Shown in pieces: positions 1 to 8,020 of a stretch of DNA of 64,000 bases. The notes below the pieces were generated by a model, which searched no databases, was not told where the DNA came from, and saw nothing but the letters and a program-made list of their open reading frames with translations. Made by a program: the position numbers and the translations under genes. Positions within the stretch are counted from its first letter, which is position 1; every line of letters starts with the position of its first letter. The stretch is from Novosphingobium sp. PC22D (lineage in GTDB: Bacteria > Pseudomonadota > Alphaproteobacteria > Sphingomonadales > Sphingomonadaceae), in the NCBI RefSeq assembly GCF_002556635.1, contig NZ_MWMO01000003.1:248001-312000 (forward strand), given 5' to 3'.

Positions 1-5
1 GGCGG

Positions 6-1610
6 CTAATCCTTCCGCTCTTCGTCCACGCCGTCCTCGCCATTGTCGTCACCCTCCTCGGTGTCGCTGGTCGAGGCAAATTGCGCCATATTGAAGCTGC
101 CGCCCTTGAGCCGCCCGTCCTCGATCGCCGCGAGCATCGCGCGCGCGGTGCGGCTCAGGCGACCGCCATGCGGCGCGAAGGCGACCGGCCTCAGTTGATA
201 CGACGCCAGCTTGAGCTCGCCGTCGCGCAAGTAGAGCTGGGCAAGCTCGAAATGCAGCCCCCTGTCGAAGGGGGCGAGTTGCGAGGCCCGGGCCAGGCCG
301 TCCTTGGCGACCTGCGGCGGCGCCTTGCCCGCGCCCAGAAAGCTGCGGTAATAGTAGATCAGCGGCAGCGGATGATCGTTCTCGATCCGGTTGAGATCGA
401 GAAAGGGCTGGCGCGCCGCCCTGTAGGCGGCGTCCCGATCGTCGGCCTCGGCTGCCTGGCGGAACAGCGCATAACCCTTCTGCACATAGGCGTTCACGCG
501 CGAGGGATCGAGCGCGATGGCCTTGTCGGCGGCGGTGATCGCGGCGGCATCGTAGCCCGCGTCGTATTCGGCCTCGGCCAGAGCCGCGAGGACGGCGGGA
601 TCGTCGGGATAGCTCTGCGCGACGGATCGGGCGTCGGCGAGCACTTCGAGCGCGGTCTTCTCGTCGACGCCGGCCTCGGACCGGATCTGGACCGGCATCA
701 TTGCCGCCTCGCCGGGACGGAGTTCGCGCACGGCGATCGGCCCCGGGCTGAGCCTCTCGGGCGCAAGATAGGCGGCCCGCATCTTCAGGCGCTTCTTGTA
801 CGAGGAAAGGTCACGATTGAGCTCGTCGAGATCGCCGAACGCCTCCCTGGCGGCCTCGAGAGCGGGCTTCCCCGCCGCGATGCGCGAGGTGTAGGTCGAA
901 AGCTGCCCGCTCCTCGCTTCGCCGAACATCAGGTAGTGATAGAGCAGCCACGACTTGCCGTAGAATTCGTCGTAGGCCCGGTTCTTGCCGCGTCCCTGGT
1001 CGTAGAGACTGGAATCGAGCAGTTCCTCGATCGGCACGCTTTCGGCGAAGAACAGCTCGTTCTTGCGGCGCCCCGAGGGACGGCCGACCCATACCCCGCC
1101 GTCGCGCTCGAACAGCGCCGCCGAAAAGAACTCGGCCGCGCCTTCGCTCATCCATCGCGGCCAGGGAAAGGCGGTGGTCGAAAGCGTGAAGTGGTGCGCG
1201 TATTCGTGCAGCAGGTACCACAGGGAGGGGGATATGTCGCCGCCGCGGCGAAGGTTCTCGTTGTCCGCCGCGACCGCGATCGAGCCACCCGCCCGGGGCC
1301 GGTAGAAACCTCGCACGATGGACGACTTCGTTCCGTAGATGGCCTGGACCTCGCGCTCGTCCGACAGGACGTAGACCGTGACGCGGTTCGACGGGCTGGG
1401 CTTGGGCAGAGGCGTGGTGGTGAAGAATTCCAGCGCCGAATGGTATCGCTCAAGCCGGTCGGCGAAGCGGGTTATCGCCGCCTCGGACTGATCAGCGTAG
1501 ATGACGAAATGGTCGCTCGAGGCCTCGCGCCATGCGGCCTGCGCGGAACCGGCGGAAAATGCCATAATCGCGATGGCGATGCCGCCGACCAATCTCTTCA
1601 AGGCGAACAC
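6..1610 (-). CDS. Secreted gluzincin-like metallopeptidase with TPR repeats
   Basis: The product has 534 residues. It opens with a signal peptide (about residues 1-25, ending SAQA) and so is probably periplasmic or exported. A zinc-peptidase motif HEYAHH lies near residues 135-140, followed about 20 residues later by SEGAAEFF, the arrangement of gluzincins and of the peptidase-MA-like/DUF1570 group (HExxH plus a downstream Glu). The C-terminal half (about 330-460) looks like TPR-type helical repeats, and the extreme C-terminus is Asp/Glu-rich. The start used is GTG; a TTG nine bases further in would give the compact signal peptide beginning MKRLVGG and is equally plausible. The gene is divergent from cysS. 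Substrate unknown. The fold is fairly sure, catalytic activity is inferred from the intact motif. Confidence 0.7.
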   Translation of the reverse strand: MFALKRLVGGIAIAIMAFSAGSAQAAWREASSDHFVIYADQSEAAITRFADRLERYHSALEFFTTTPLPKPSPSNRVTVYVLSDEREVQAIYGTKSSIVRGFYRPRAGGSIAVAADNENLRRGGDISPSLWYLLHEYAHHFTLSTTAFPWPRWMSEGAAEFFSAALFERDGGVWVGRPSGRRKNELFFAESVPIEELLDSSLYDQGRGKNRAYDEFYGKSWLLYHYLMFGEARSGQLSTYTSRIAAGKPALEAAREAFGDLDELNRDLSSYKKRLKMRAAYLAPERLSPGPIAVRELRPGEAAMMPVQIRSEAGVDEKTALEVLADARSVAQSYPDDPAVLAALAEAEYDAGYDAAAITAADKAIALDPSRVNAYVQKGYALFRQAAEADDRDAAYRAARQPFLDLNRIENDHPLPLIYYYRSFLGAGKAPPQVAKDGLARASQLAPFDRGLHFELAQLYLRDGELKLASYQLRPVAFAPHGGRLSRTARAMLAAIEDGRLKGGSFNMAQFASTSDTEEGDDNGEDGVDEERKD

Positions 1611-1782
1611 GTTCGCGACACCCCCGCTAGCCGTTCGATTCTCCTTTAGTTAGCGTGGGGGACTTCGCGATGGCAAAGCTTTACTTGGATATGGGGGTCT
1701 CGCCCATGTCCGGCTGGTCGTGTGTCGCATCCGGTGGCGGGTGCGGCTTGACCTGAGAGGCGGGCATCCTAAGGCAAGCGCC

Positions 1783-3267
1783 ATGACCACCGAAGCCTCC
1801 AAGCTCACGCTGTTCAACTCGCTGACGCGCGCGGCCGAGCCCTTCGAGCCGATCCATCCGGGCGAGGCGCGCGTCTATACGTGCGGGCCGACGGTCTACA
1901 ACTATCCGCACATCGGCAACATGCGCGCCTACGTCTTCGCCGACGTGCTCGGCCGGGTGCTGAGCTTCAAGGGCTACACACTCACCCACGTCATCAACAT
2001 CACCGACGTCGGCCATCTCACCGACGACGCCGACGCGGGCGAGGACAAGATGGAGAAGATGGCCGCCGAAAAGGCGCAGTCGATCTGGGATATCGCCCGC
2101 CACTATACCGAGGCCTACTGGGCCGATATCGCCGCGCTCAACATTCGCCAGCCGGCCAAGTGGTCGATCGCGACCGATTATGTGCCGCAGATGATCGCAT
2201 TCGCCGAAAAGATCGCGCCGGCGCACTGCTACGAACTGGAGTCCGGCCTCTATTTCGACGTCGCCAGCGTCGCCGACTACGGCAGGCTGGCGCGCGCGGT
2301 GACCGAGGAGGGCGAAGGGCGCATCGAGGCGGTCGAGGGCAAGCGCAATGCCGCCGACTTCGCGATCTGGCGCAAGACACCGCCCGGCGAGAAGCGCCAG
2401 ATGGAGTGGGATTCGCCCTGGGGCCGCGGCGCGCCGGGCTGGCACCTCGAATGCTCGGTGATGTCGGGCGACCTGCTCGGCTTTCCGTTCGACATCCACA
2501 CCGGCGGCATCGACCACCGCGAAATCCATCACCCCAACGAGATCGCGCAGAACCAGGCCTTCTGCTGCACCAATGGTTTGGACCAGCCCGCCAATTCGGG
2601 CGCGCGGGTGTGGATGCACAACAACTTCCTCGTCCTGCGTCCGAAGGCCGGCGAGAATGCCAAGATGAGCAAGTCCTCGGGCGAGTTCCTGCGGGTCCAG
2701 CTCCTGATCGACAAGGGCTACCACCCGCTCGCCTACCGGCTGATGTGCCTTCAGGCGCATTACCGCAGCGAGCTGGAGTTCTCGTGGGAAGGGCTCGGCG
2801 CGGCGCTGACGCGGCTGAAGCGGATGCTCATGGCGGCCGAGCGGCTTGCCGATGTCAAGGCGGATTTGGCAGCAGACCTCGCCGCGCATCCCAAGCTCGG
2901 CCCGCTGCTCGCGAAGTTCGACGCGGCGGTGTGCGACGATCTCAACACGCCGGTCGCCCTGACCGCGCTTGAAGAGGCGCTGGCGGTCAAGAAAGTGGAC
3001 CAGGGCGCCAAGCGCGCGCTCGTCGCGGCGATGGACGCGGTGCTGGGGTTAGACCTGCTGGAAAAACGCCGTCCCGATCTGAGGCTCCGGCCGAAGTCTG
3101 CCTCGATCAGCGAAAGCGAGATCGAGGAGGCACTCGAACGGCGCAGGCAGGCCCGCGCCGCGAAGGACTTCGCCGCCTCCGACGCCTTGCGCGACGAGCT
3201 TGTCGCGCGCGGGGTCGAAGTGATGGACGGCGATCCGCTGGGTTGGGAGTGGAAACCCGGTGAGTGA
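1783..3267 (+). CDS. cysS: Cysteinyl-tRNA synthetase
   Basis: This enzyme charges tRNA-Cys with cysteine in the cytoplasm. The 494-residue product is close to the usual family length of about 460-500. It starts MTTEASKLTLFNSLTR and soon shows the class I signature region YTCGPTVYNYPHIGNMR, where PHIGN is the HIGH-type ATP site. Zinc ligands appear in GWHLECSVMS and in GGIDHREIHHPNE, and the second nucleotide motif KMSKSSG lies near residue 290. An ATG at 1783 was chosen because the frame upstream lacks family-like sequence. The gene diverges from the TPR peptidase gene and is followed after 43 bases by a small secreted protein. Confidence 0.97.
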   Translation: MTTEASKLTLFNSLTRAAEPFEPIHPGEARVYTCGPTVYNYPHIGNMRAYVFADVLGRVLSFKGYTLTHVINITDVGHLTDDADAGEDKMEKMAAEKAQSIWDIARHYTEAYWADIAALNIRQPAKWSIATDYVPQMIAFAEKIAPAHCYELESGLYFDVASVADYGRLARAVTEEGEGRIEAVEGKRNAADFAIWRKTPPGEKRQMEWDSPWGRGAPGWHLECSVMSGDLLGFPFDIHTGGIDHREIHHPNEIAQNQAFCCTNGLDQPANSGARVWMHNNFLVLRPKAGENAKMSKSSGEFLRVQLLIDKGYHPLAYRLMCLQAHYRSELEFSWEGLGAALTRLKRMLMAAERLADVKADLAADLAAHPKLGPLLAKFDAAVCDDLNTPVALTALEEALAVKKVDQGAKRALVAAMDAVLGLDLLEKRRPDLRLRPKSASISESEIEEALERRRQARAAKDFAASDALRDELVARGVEVMDGDPLGWEWKPGE

Positions 3268-3310
3268 TCGCGCATTGTGTCGATCGATCCCGGCGATGAG
3301 GTTGACACGC

Positions 3311-3796
3311 ATGAAAGGTCTCTTGCCCCTAGGCCTGCTCCTGGCGACCACGCCCGCGTTCGCGGCGGACCGCGAAATCGAACAGGCCGTCGATGCCGTT
3401 TACGCGCCGTACTTCGCCGATATCGACGATCTCGAAGCGACGCCGCCGGCCTGGGAGCAGCCCGTCTATTCGCGGGGCCTCACCGACCTGATCGCGCGGT
3501 GGCGCGAGACCGTGCCGGTCGACGAAGTCGATGCCTTGAGCGACAGCGACTGGCTGTGCCAGTGCCAGGACTGGGACGCGAGCACCTTCAGCACCGAAGT
3601 CGTCGATTCGCGGATCAAGGCGGACACTGCGACCGCCAGGGTGCTGATCACAATATTCCCCGGCGCGCAGCGCACGGCGAGGTTCGCCTTCGTACGAGAG
3701 GACGGGGTCTGGAAGGTCGATGACCTGGTCACGCCCGAGATGCCCGAGGGCCTGCGCCGCGCGGTCACGGCGGCCATTGACGGAGATGCGAATTGA
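3311..3796 (+). CDS. Small secreted DUF3828-like protein
   Basis: The product has 161 residues and a clear signal peptide (MKGLLPLGLLLATTPAFAA, cleavage near residue 19), so it is probably periplasmic. The mature part begins with helices containing VDAVYAPYF and ends with an antiparallel-looking domain carrying SQD-type and GVWKVDDL motifs, the pattern of DUF3828/NTF2-like secreted domains. Two cysteines lie close together in WLCQCQDW. The ATG at 3311 was preferred over in-frame starts up to 51 bases upstream because it gives a normal signal peptide. Its stop overlaps the TTG start of the next gene, so the two are probably co-translated. No enzymatic function can be assigned. Confidence 0.7.
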   Translation: MKGLLPLGLLLATTPAFAADREIEQAVDAVYAPYFADIDDLEATPPAWEQPVYSRGLTDLIARWRETVPVDEVDALSDSDWLCQCQDWDASTFSTEVVDSRIKADTATARVLITIFPGAQRTARFAFVREDGVWKVDDLVTPEMPEGLRRAVTAAIDGDAN

Positions 3797-4740
3797 CCGA
3801 TCGCGTGCGTGTTGCCTTGAACGAAATGGTCCGCCCGGTGCTGGCGGAGCGTCTGCCCGACTGGGTCGAACCCTGCTGGTTCGGTACGCGCGAGGATCTG
3901 ATGGCGGTCGCTCCCGAAGTCGAAATCGGCTGGTTCGACACTTTCGATTTCTCGCATTCGCTCGACGCCTATCGGGCCGCGGAACGGGCAAGGTGGCTGA
4001 ATACGATGGCCGCCGGGGTCGACCAGTTTCCGCTCGATCTCCTGCGCGAGCGCGGTGTGGTGCTGACCAACGGCGCCGGGCTCCACGCGATAACCGTCGC
4101 CGAATACACGCTCATGGGCATGCTCTCGATCGCCAAGGGCTACCGCGAGGTGGTCCGCGCGCAGGACCGGCACGAATGGCTGACGCAGCCGCCGGGAAGG
4201 ATGGAGCTTTGCGGCTCGACCGCGCTGATCGTCGGCGCGGGAAACATCGGTGGCCGGATCGCCGACCTGCTTCGCGCTTTCGGGAGCGAGGTGGTGGAAG
4301 TGCGCCGCAAGCCCTGTGCCGATGCGATCGGGATGGACGCCTGGCGCTCGCGGCTCGGCGAATTCGACTGGGTCGTGATCGCGGTTCCCTCGACGGGTGA
4401 GACCGAGCGGCTGATGGGCGCGGAAGAGTTCGCGGCGATGAAGCCGGGCTCGGTGGTCGTCAACGTCGCGCGCGGCGCGGTGCTCGATCAGGACGCGTTG
4501 CTCGAGGCGCTCGACAACGGTCCCGTGGCCGGGGCCTTCCTCGACGTGACCGATCCCGAGCCGTTGCCCGCCGACCACCCCTTGTGGTCGCATCCCGGGG
4601 TGCACATCACGATGCACTTGTCGGGCCGCGCACAGCAATCGCTCTTCCAGCGCGGCGCGCAGCGCTTTCTCGCCAATCTCGAGCGCTGGCGCCTGGGTCA
4701 GCCGCTGATGTCGCAAGTCGATCTCGAGGCGGGGTACTGA
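3793..4740 (+). CDS. D-isomer-specific 2-hydroxyacid dehydrogenase
   Basis: This is a cytoplasmic NAD(P)-dependent oxidoreductase of the D-2-hydroxyacid dehydrogenase family, 315 residues. The Rossmann glycine motif appears as VGAGNIGGR near residue 150. The family catalytic set can be traced: Arg in NVARGAVLD, acidic residue in DVTDPEPL, and His in ITMHLSGRAQ. The usual proline-rich catalytic loop (TPH) is altered to TMH, but the His is kept. Translation starts at TTG, overlapping the previous stop. The true substrate (glyoxylate, hydroxypyruvate, phenylpyruvate or other) cannot be told from sequence. The neighbouring thiamine-dependent enzyme might hint at 2-keto-acid metabolism, but this is only inference. 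Confidence 0.85.
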   Translation: MTDRVRVALNEMVRPVLAERLPDWVEPCWFGTREDLMAVAPEVEIGWFDTFDFSHSLDAYRAAERARWLNTMAAGVDQFPLDLLRERGVVLTNGAGLHAITVAEYTLMGMLSIAKGYREVVRAQDRHEWLTQPPGRMELCGSTALIVGAGNIGGRIADLLRAFGSEVVEVRRKPCADAIGMDAWRSRLGEFDWVVIAVPSTGETERLMGAEEFAAMKPGSVVVNVARGAVLDQDALLEALDNGPVAGAFLDVTDPEPLPADHPLWSHPGVHITMHLSGRAQQSLFQRGAQRFLANLERWRLGQPLMSQVDLEAGY

Positions 4741-4829
4741 TCGTAGTATCAGGCGCCGCCGATTTGCGGTGACTTGCCCAAACCCATTTGTTAACCCGGC
4801 GCACTGGGGAAAGTGGGAGCAAGAATACT

Positions 4830-6506
4830 ATGTCGGGAAGCGGTAAGACCAAGGCTTCGGATCTGTTCATCCAATGCCTGGAAGAAGAAGGCGTCGAATA
4901 CATCTTCGGCGTGCCCGGCGAGGAAAATCTCGACTTCCTCGATTCGCTGTCCCGCTCCGAAAAGATCAAGCTGATCCTCACCCGTCACGAACAGGGCGCG
5001 GGGTTCATGGCCGCGACCTACGGACGGCACACCGGCAAGACCGGCGTGTGCCTCGCGACGCTGGGGCCGGGCGCGACCAACTTCGTCACCGCCGCCGCCT
5101 ATGCGACGCTGGGCGGCATGCCGATGCTGATGATCACCGGCCAGAAGCCGATCAAGAAGTCCAAGCAGGGACGCTTCCAGATCCTCGACGTCGTCTCGAT
5201 GATGGGGCCGATCACCAAGTACGCGCACCAGATGGCCTCGTCCGACAACATTCCGAGCCGCGTGCGCGAGGCGTTCCGCATCGCCGAGGAGGAAAAGCCC
5301 GGCGCGACCCACATCGAGCTGCCCGAGGACATCGCCGACGAGCATACCGATTCGCTGCCGGTGAAGCGCAGCTCGGTCCGCCGCCCGACGGCGGACGTCA
5401 AGTCGATCCGCCAGGCCGTGGTCGCGCTCGAGAAGGCGAAGAATCCGGTGCTGGTGATCGGCGCGGGCGCGAACCGCACGATGACGAGCCGCATGCTCGC
5501 CCAGTTCGTCGAGAAAACCGGCATTCCGTTCCTCACCACGCAGCTCGGCAAGGGCGTGCTCGACGAGCGGCATCCCAAGTTTCTCGGCTGCGCGGCGCTT
5601 TCGGCCGGAGACTTCGTGCACGGCGCGATCGAAACGTCGGACTGCATCGTCAACATCGGCCACGACGTGATCGAGAAGCCGCCGTTCTTCATGCACAACG
5701 ACGGCCACACGCATGACAAGCGCTGCGTCATCCACGTTTCGACCAACACCGCCGAAGTCGATCCGGTCTACTTCCCGCAGATCGAGGTGATCGGCGACAT
5801 CGCCAACGCCATATGGCAGATCAAGGAAGACATCGTCCCCTCGGGCGCGTGGAATTTCGACCGCATGCTCGCGTTCCGCAAGGCGGAAGTGGCGCACACC
5901 GACAAGCTTGCGAGCGACGCGCGCTTCCCGATCTTCCCGCCGCATCTCGTCAAGCAGGTGCGCGACTGCCTGCCCGACGATGCGATCATCTGCCTCGACA
6001 ACGGCGTCTACAAGATCTGGTTCGCGCGCGGCTTTACCGCCTATCGTCCCAATACCGTGCTGCTCGACAACGCGCTCGCGACGATGGGGGCGGGGCTGCC
6101 CTCGGCGATGATGAGCGCGATGGTCTACCCCGAACGCAAGGTTATGGCGATCTGCGGCGACGGCGGCTTCATGATGAACAGTCAGGAGATGGAAACCGCG
6201 GTTCGGCTCGGCCTCAATCTCACGGTGATCATCCTCAACGACAGCTCGTACGGCATGATCCGCTGGAAGCAGGCGAACATGGGCTTCGAGGACTGGGGCT
6301 TGACCTACGGCAACCCGGACTTCGTGAAGTATGCCGAGAGCTATGGCGCGAGCGGCTACCGGATCGAGAGCGCGGCGCACCTTGCCGAAACCCTCGCGCA
6401 CTGTCGCGACACGCCCGGTGTGCACCTGATCGACTGCCCGGTCGACTATTCCGAGAACGACCGGATCCTCAACAGCGACATCAAGAAGCTTTCGAAGGAA
6501 GTCTGA
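4830..6506 (+). CDS. Acetolactate-synthase-type thiamine diphosphate enzyme
   Basis: The product has 558 residues and the full three-domain layout of the acetohydroxyacid synthase/pyruvate oxidase family. The N-terminal domain has the catalytic glutamate in VPGEENLDF. The middle domain is the NAD/FAD-like fold (LVIGAGANRT), and the C-terminal TPP/Mg motif is GDGGFMMNSQEMETA followed by NDSSYGMIRW. The family condenses two pyruvates to acetolactate. No small regulatory subunit (ilvH/ilvN) and no acetolactate decarboxylase lies next to it, so this looks like a stand-alone catabolic-type (AlsS-like) or otherwise specialised enzyme rather than the branched-chain pathway holoenzyme. An ATG at 4830 was chosen; it is preceded by a purine-rich GGGAGCAAG. 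Confidence 0.85.
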   Translation: MSGSGKTKASDLFIQCLEEEGVEYIFGVPGEENLDFLDSLSRSEKIKLILTRHEQGAGFMAATYGRHTGKTGVCLATLGPGATNFVTAAAYATLGGMPMLMITGQKPIKKSKQGRFQILDVVSMMGPITKYAHQMASSDNIPSRVREAFRIAEEEKPGATHIELPEDIADEHTDSLPVKRSSVRRPTADVKSIRQAVVALEKAKNPVLVIGAGANRTMTSRMLAQFVEKTGIPFLTTQLGKGVLDERHPKFLGCAALSAGDFVHGAIETSDCIVNIGHDVIEKPPFFMHNDGHTHDKRCVIHVSTNTAEVDPVYFPQIEVIGDIANAIWQIKEDIVPSGAWNFDRMLAFRKAEVAHTDKLASDARFPIFPPHLVKQVRDCLPDDAIICLDNGVYKIWFARGFTAYRPNTVLLDNALATMGAGLPSAMMSAMVYPERKVMAICGDGGFMMNSQEMETAVRLGLNLTVIILNDSSYGMIRWKQANMGFEDWGLTYGNPDFVKYAESYGASGYRIESAAHLAETLAHCRDTPGVHLIDCPVDYSENDRILNSDIKKLSKEV

Positions 6507-6539
6507 CGCCCCGGCCCGGTGGGCGCCTCGTTCGACTCC

Positions 6540-6610
6540 GGCGCCCGCTCGTCCCGAGCCTGGCACGAGGCGCCAGGCACCGGGCGGTCGCTTCGGGACG
6601 AGCGGGCGCC
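6540..6610. terminator. Long inverted repeat between convergent genes
   Basis: An exact 18-bp inverted repeat (6540-6557 against 6593-6610) encloses a second perfect 7-bp stem (6558-6564 against 6572-6578, loop 6565-6571). It sits between the acetolactate synthase-type gene and the convergent 123-residue gene. There is no run of T on either side, so it is not a canonical intrinsic terminator. It could act as a bidirectional, Rho-assisted terminator or as an mRNA 3'-end stabiliser for both genes. Confidence 0.6.
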
Positions 6611-6628
6611 TCACGGTCCCAGCGCGCC

Positions 6629-7000
6629 TCAGTCATCGAGCAGCAGCAGGACTTCGGCCTCGACGGCGAGCCTGGGCCCGGGCGTCATTGCATGTTCCAC
6701 CTTGGCGATGCGCGCGTCGGCGACGAGTTGGCCGGGTATCGTGAATTCGTGCTCGGGAAGGGCCTCCAGCCAGTGTTCGCCTTTCGCGATCGCATCCTCG
6801 CCGACGAATTCAAAGGCGAAGCGATGCCGCGATCCCGAGAAGGTCGCGCTGGACCAGGGTCGTTCCTCATGGTGCAGGAGCCTGGCGCCGCCGTGGGCGA
6901 GAGCGAGCAATTCGCTCAGAACGGCGAGCCAGGGGCCGCGGCCGCCGGTCGCCCTGAGCTTCGTGATGAGCGAGCGGGTTGCGGCGGGATCAACGTGCAT
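6629..7000 (-). CDS. Conserved-looking hypothetical protein, 123 residues
   Basis: I do not recognise the family. The product starts MHVDPAATRSLITKLR, has no signal peptide or membrane segment, and is a mixed alpha/beta-looking cytoplasmic protein with an Ala/Leu-rich first half and a beta-rich second half ending VEAEVLLLLDD. Its start overlaps the end of the upstream small regulator-like gene (stop at 6990-6992) by 11 bases, so the two are very likely one transcript read away from the S24 regulator. The overlap also supports both being real genes. Possible roles as an effector or regulatory partner of that regulator are inference from position only. Confidence 0.6.
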   Translation of the reverse strand: MHVDPAATRSLITKLRATGGRGPWLAVLSELLALAHGGARLLHHEERPWSSATFSGSRHRFAFEFVGEDAIAKGEHWLEALPEHEFTIPGQLVADARIAKVEHAMTPGPRLAVEAEVLLLLDD

Positions 7001-7205
7001 TGACGCGGCCCTCCGTGCCCAGGCGCTCGCAAGCGGCGCGGTAGCCGGCCATGAAGCACTCGATGCGCGCTTCGGTGCCCGCCCGCGGCGTCCTGCCATT
7101 GCGAAGATCGGCCACGAACCGCGGATCATGCGCGGCGAGCCGACCGAACTTGGTCCAGGGCATTTCGGTCTCGTTGAGGAAGCGTTCGATCTGTCGCAGC
7201 AACAT
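6990..7205 (-). CDS. Small HTH-like protein, 71 residues
   Basis: The protein MLLRQIERFLNETEMPWTKF (continuing 51 residues) reads like a minimal lambda-repressor/XRE-type helix-turn-helix: a first helix, the turn FGRLAAHDPRFVADLRNGR as helices 2-3, and a third helix FMAGYRAAC. It resembles the N-terminal 60 residues of the divergently encoded S24 regulator in layout (WTKFGRLAAHDPRFVADLRNG against VSLAQLSRLIGKNPSYLQQFV). A good Shine-Dalgarno AGGGAGA precedes the ATG at 7205. It overlaps the downstream 123-residue gene by 11 bases. DNA binding is inferred from the helix pattern. It could be a small accessory repressor. Confidence 0.6.
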   Translation of the reverse strand: MLLRQIERFLNETEMPWTKFGRLAAHDPRFVADLRNGRTPRAGTEARIECFMAGYRAACERLGTEGRVNAR

Positions 7206-7272
7206 GCATGGTTCTCCCTTGGCGAATCGACTCGATGTACCCTTTATGTTCCTGTCGAAATCCTACTTGTCT

Positions 7273-7284
7273 AGGAATTTTCCT
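7273..7284. promoter_or_regulatory. Candidate operator O1 of the S24 regulator
   Basis: The 12-mer AGGAATTTTCCT lies in the 96-bp divergent intergenic region, 17 bases before the ATG of the S24 regulator. It is near-palindromic (AGGAA / TTCCT). Its exact reverse complement occurs again inside the regulator gene at 7510-7521. A pair of identical AT-rich sites around a LexA/CI-like gene in GC-rich DNA is what an autoregulatory operator pair would look like. Protein binding is inferred. Confidence 0.45.
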
Positions 7285-7301
7285 TCATATACGATCGCGC
7301 C

Positions 7302-7952
7302 ATGGAATCCGATGATCCGCGCGCTCGCCTGCTCGAACTTGCCGATACGAAAGGCGTCAGTCTCGCGCAGCTTTCGCGTCTTATAGGTAAAAACCCTAGT
7401 TATCTTCAGCAATTCGTCCGTAAGCGGAGCCCACGCAAGCTCGAGGAAACCGATCGCGCGACGCTGGCGCGCTACTTCGGTGTTGCCGAGACCGAACTCG
7501 GTGCTCCTAAGGAAAATTCCTATGACCAGCCGTCATCCGCGCCCGATGACGAATGGATAGAAGTGCCGCGTCTCGATCTCGGCGCTTCGGCGGGGCCGGG
7601 CGCGCTGTCTTCGGCCGAAGCGCGCTTCGATGGCTTTCGCTTTTCGCGGCGTTGGCTGCGGGGGCAGGGGCTCGAGGCGGCACGGCTTTCCGCCATCGCG
7701 GTGACCGGCGATTCGATGGAGCCGACCTTGCGCGATGGTGACGAGATTCTCGTCGACACGCGCCCGCGCCCGCTGCGCGACGGCATCCACGTCGTCCGGC
7801 TCGACGACATGCTGCTCGTCAAGCGGGTCGAGGTGGGGCGGCCGGGCCGTATCGCCCTGCTGAGCGACAACGCGGCCTACCGCCCGATCGATTGCGACGC
7901 GGCGGAGCTGGCGGTGATCGGGCGCGTCGTCTGGAAGAGCGGACGAATCTAG
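7302..7952 (+). CDS. LexA/CI-like S24-family transcriptional regulator
   Basis: The product has 216 residues: an N-terminal helix-turn-helix (about 15-45, VSLAQLSRLIGKNPSYLQQF) joined to a C-terminal S24 peptidase-like domain. The catalytic Ser is in TGDSMEPTL (Ser138) and the general-base Lys in MLLVKRVE (Lys174). A possible self-cleavage Ala-Gly pair lies at 97-98 in GASAGPG, about 40 residues before the Ser, as in LexA. It is therefore a candidate stress- or damage-inducible repressor distinct from LexA itself. It diverges from a small HTH-like gene. The first 200 bases are more AT-rich than the surroundings (for example around 7380-7410), which could reflect operator sequence or a transferred gene. 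Targets unknown. Confidence 0.85.
   Translation: MESDDPRARLLELADTKGVSLAQLSRLIGKNPSYLQQFVRKRSPRKLEETDRATLARYFGVAETELGAPKENSYDQPSSAPDDEWIEVPRLDLGASAGPGALSSAEARFDGFRFSRRWLRGQGLEAARLSAIAVTGDSMEPTLRDGDEILVDTRPRPLRDGIHVVRLDDMLLVKRVEVGRPGRIALLSDNAAYRPIDCDAAELAVIGRVVWKSGRI
7510..7521. promoter_or_regulatory. Candidate intragenic operator O2
   Basis: AGGAAAATTCCT is the exact reverse complement of the site at 7273-7284 and lies within codons 70-74 of the S24 regulator, in the linker between its DNA-binding and peptidase domains. Two sites about 237 bp apart, one before and one inside the gene, could allow repression by looping or roadblock. This is inference from the repeat alone. Confidence 0.35.
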
Positions 7953-8020
7953 CGGCGCGGGCCATGGCGCCGGGCAGCGCGGGGATTGCATTCGCGCGGC
8001 GTGGCAGCCATCTCCACGCC

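Noticed and set aside
4741..4829. A possible riboswitch or leader before the acetolactate-synthase-type gene
   Set aside because: The 89-base gap shows no convincing stem, leader peptide rich in branched-chain codons, or terminator.
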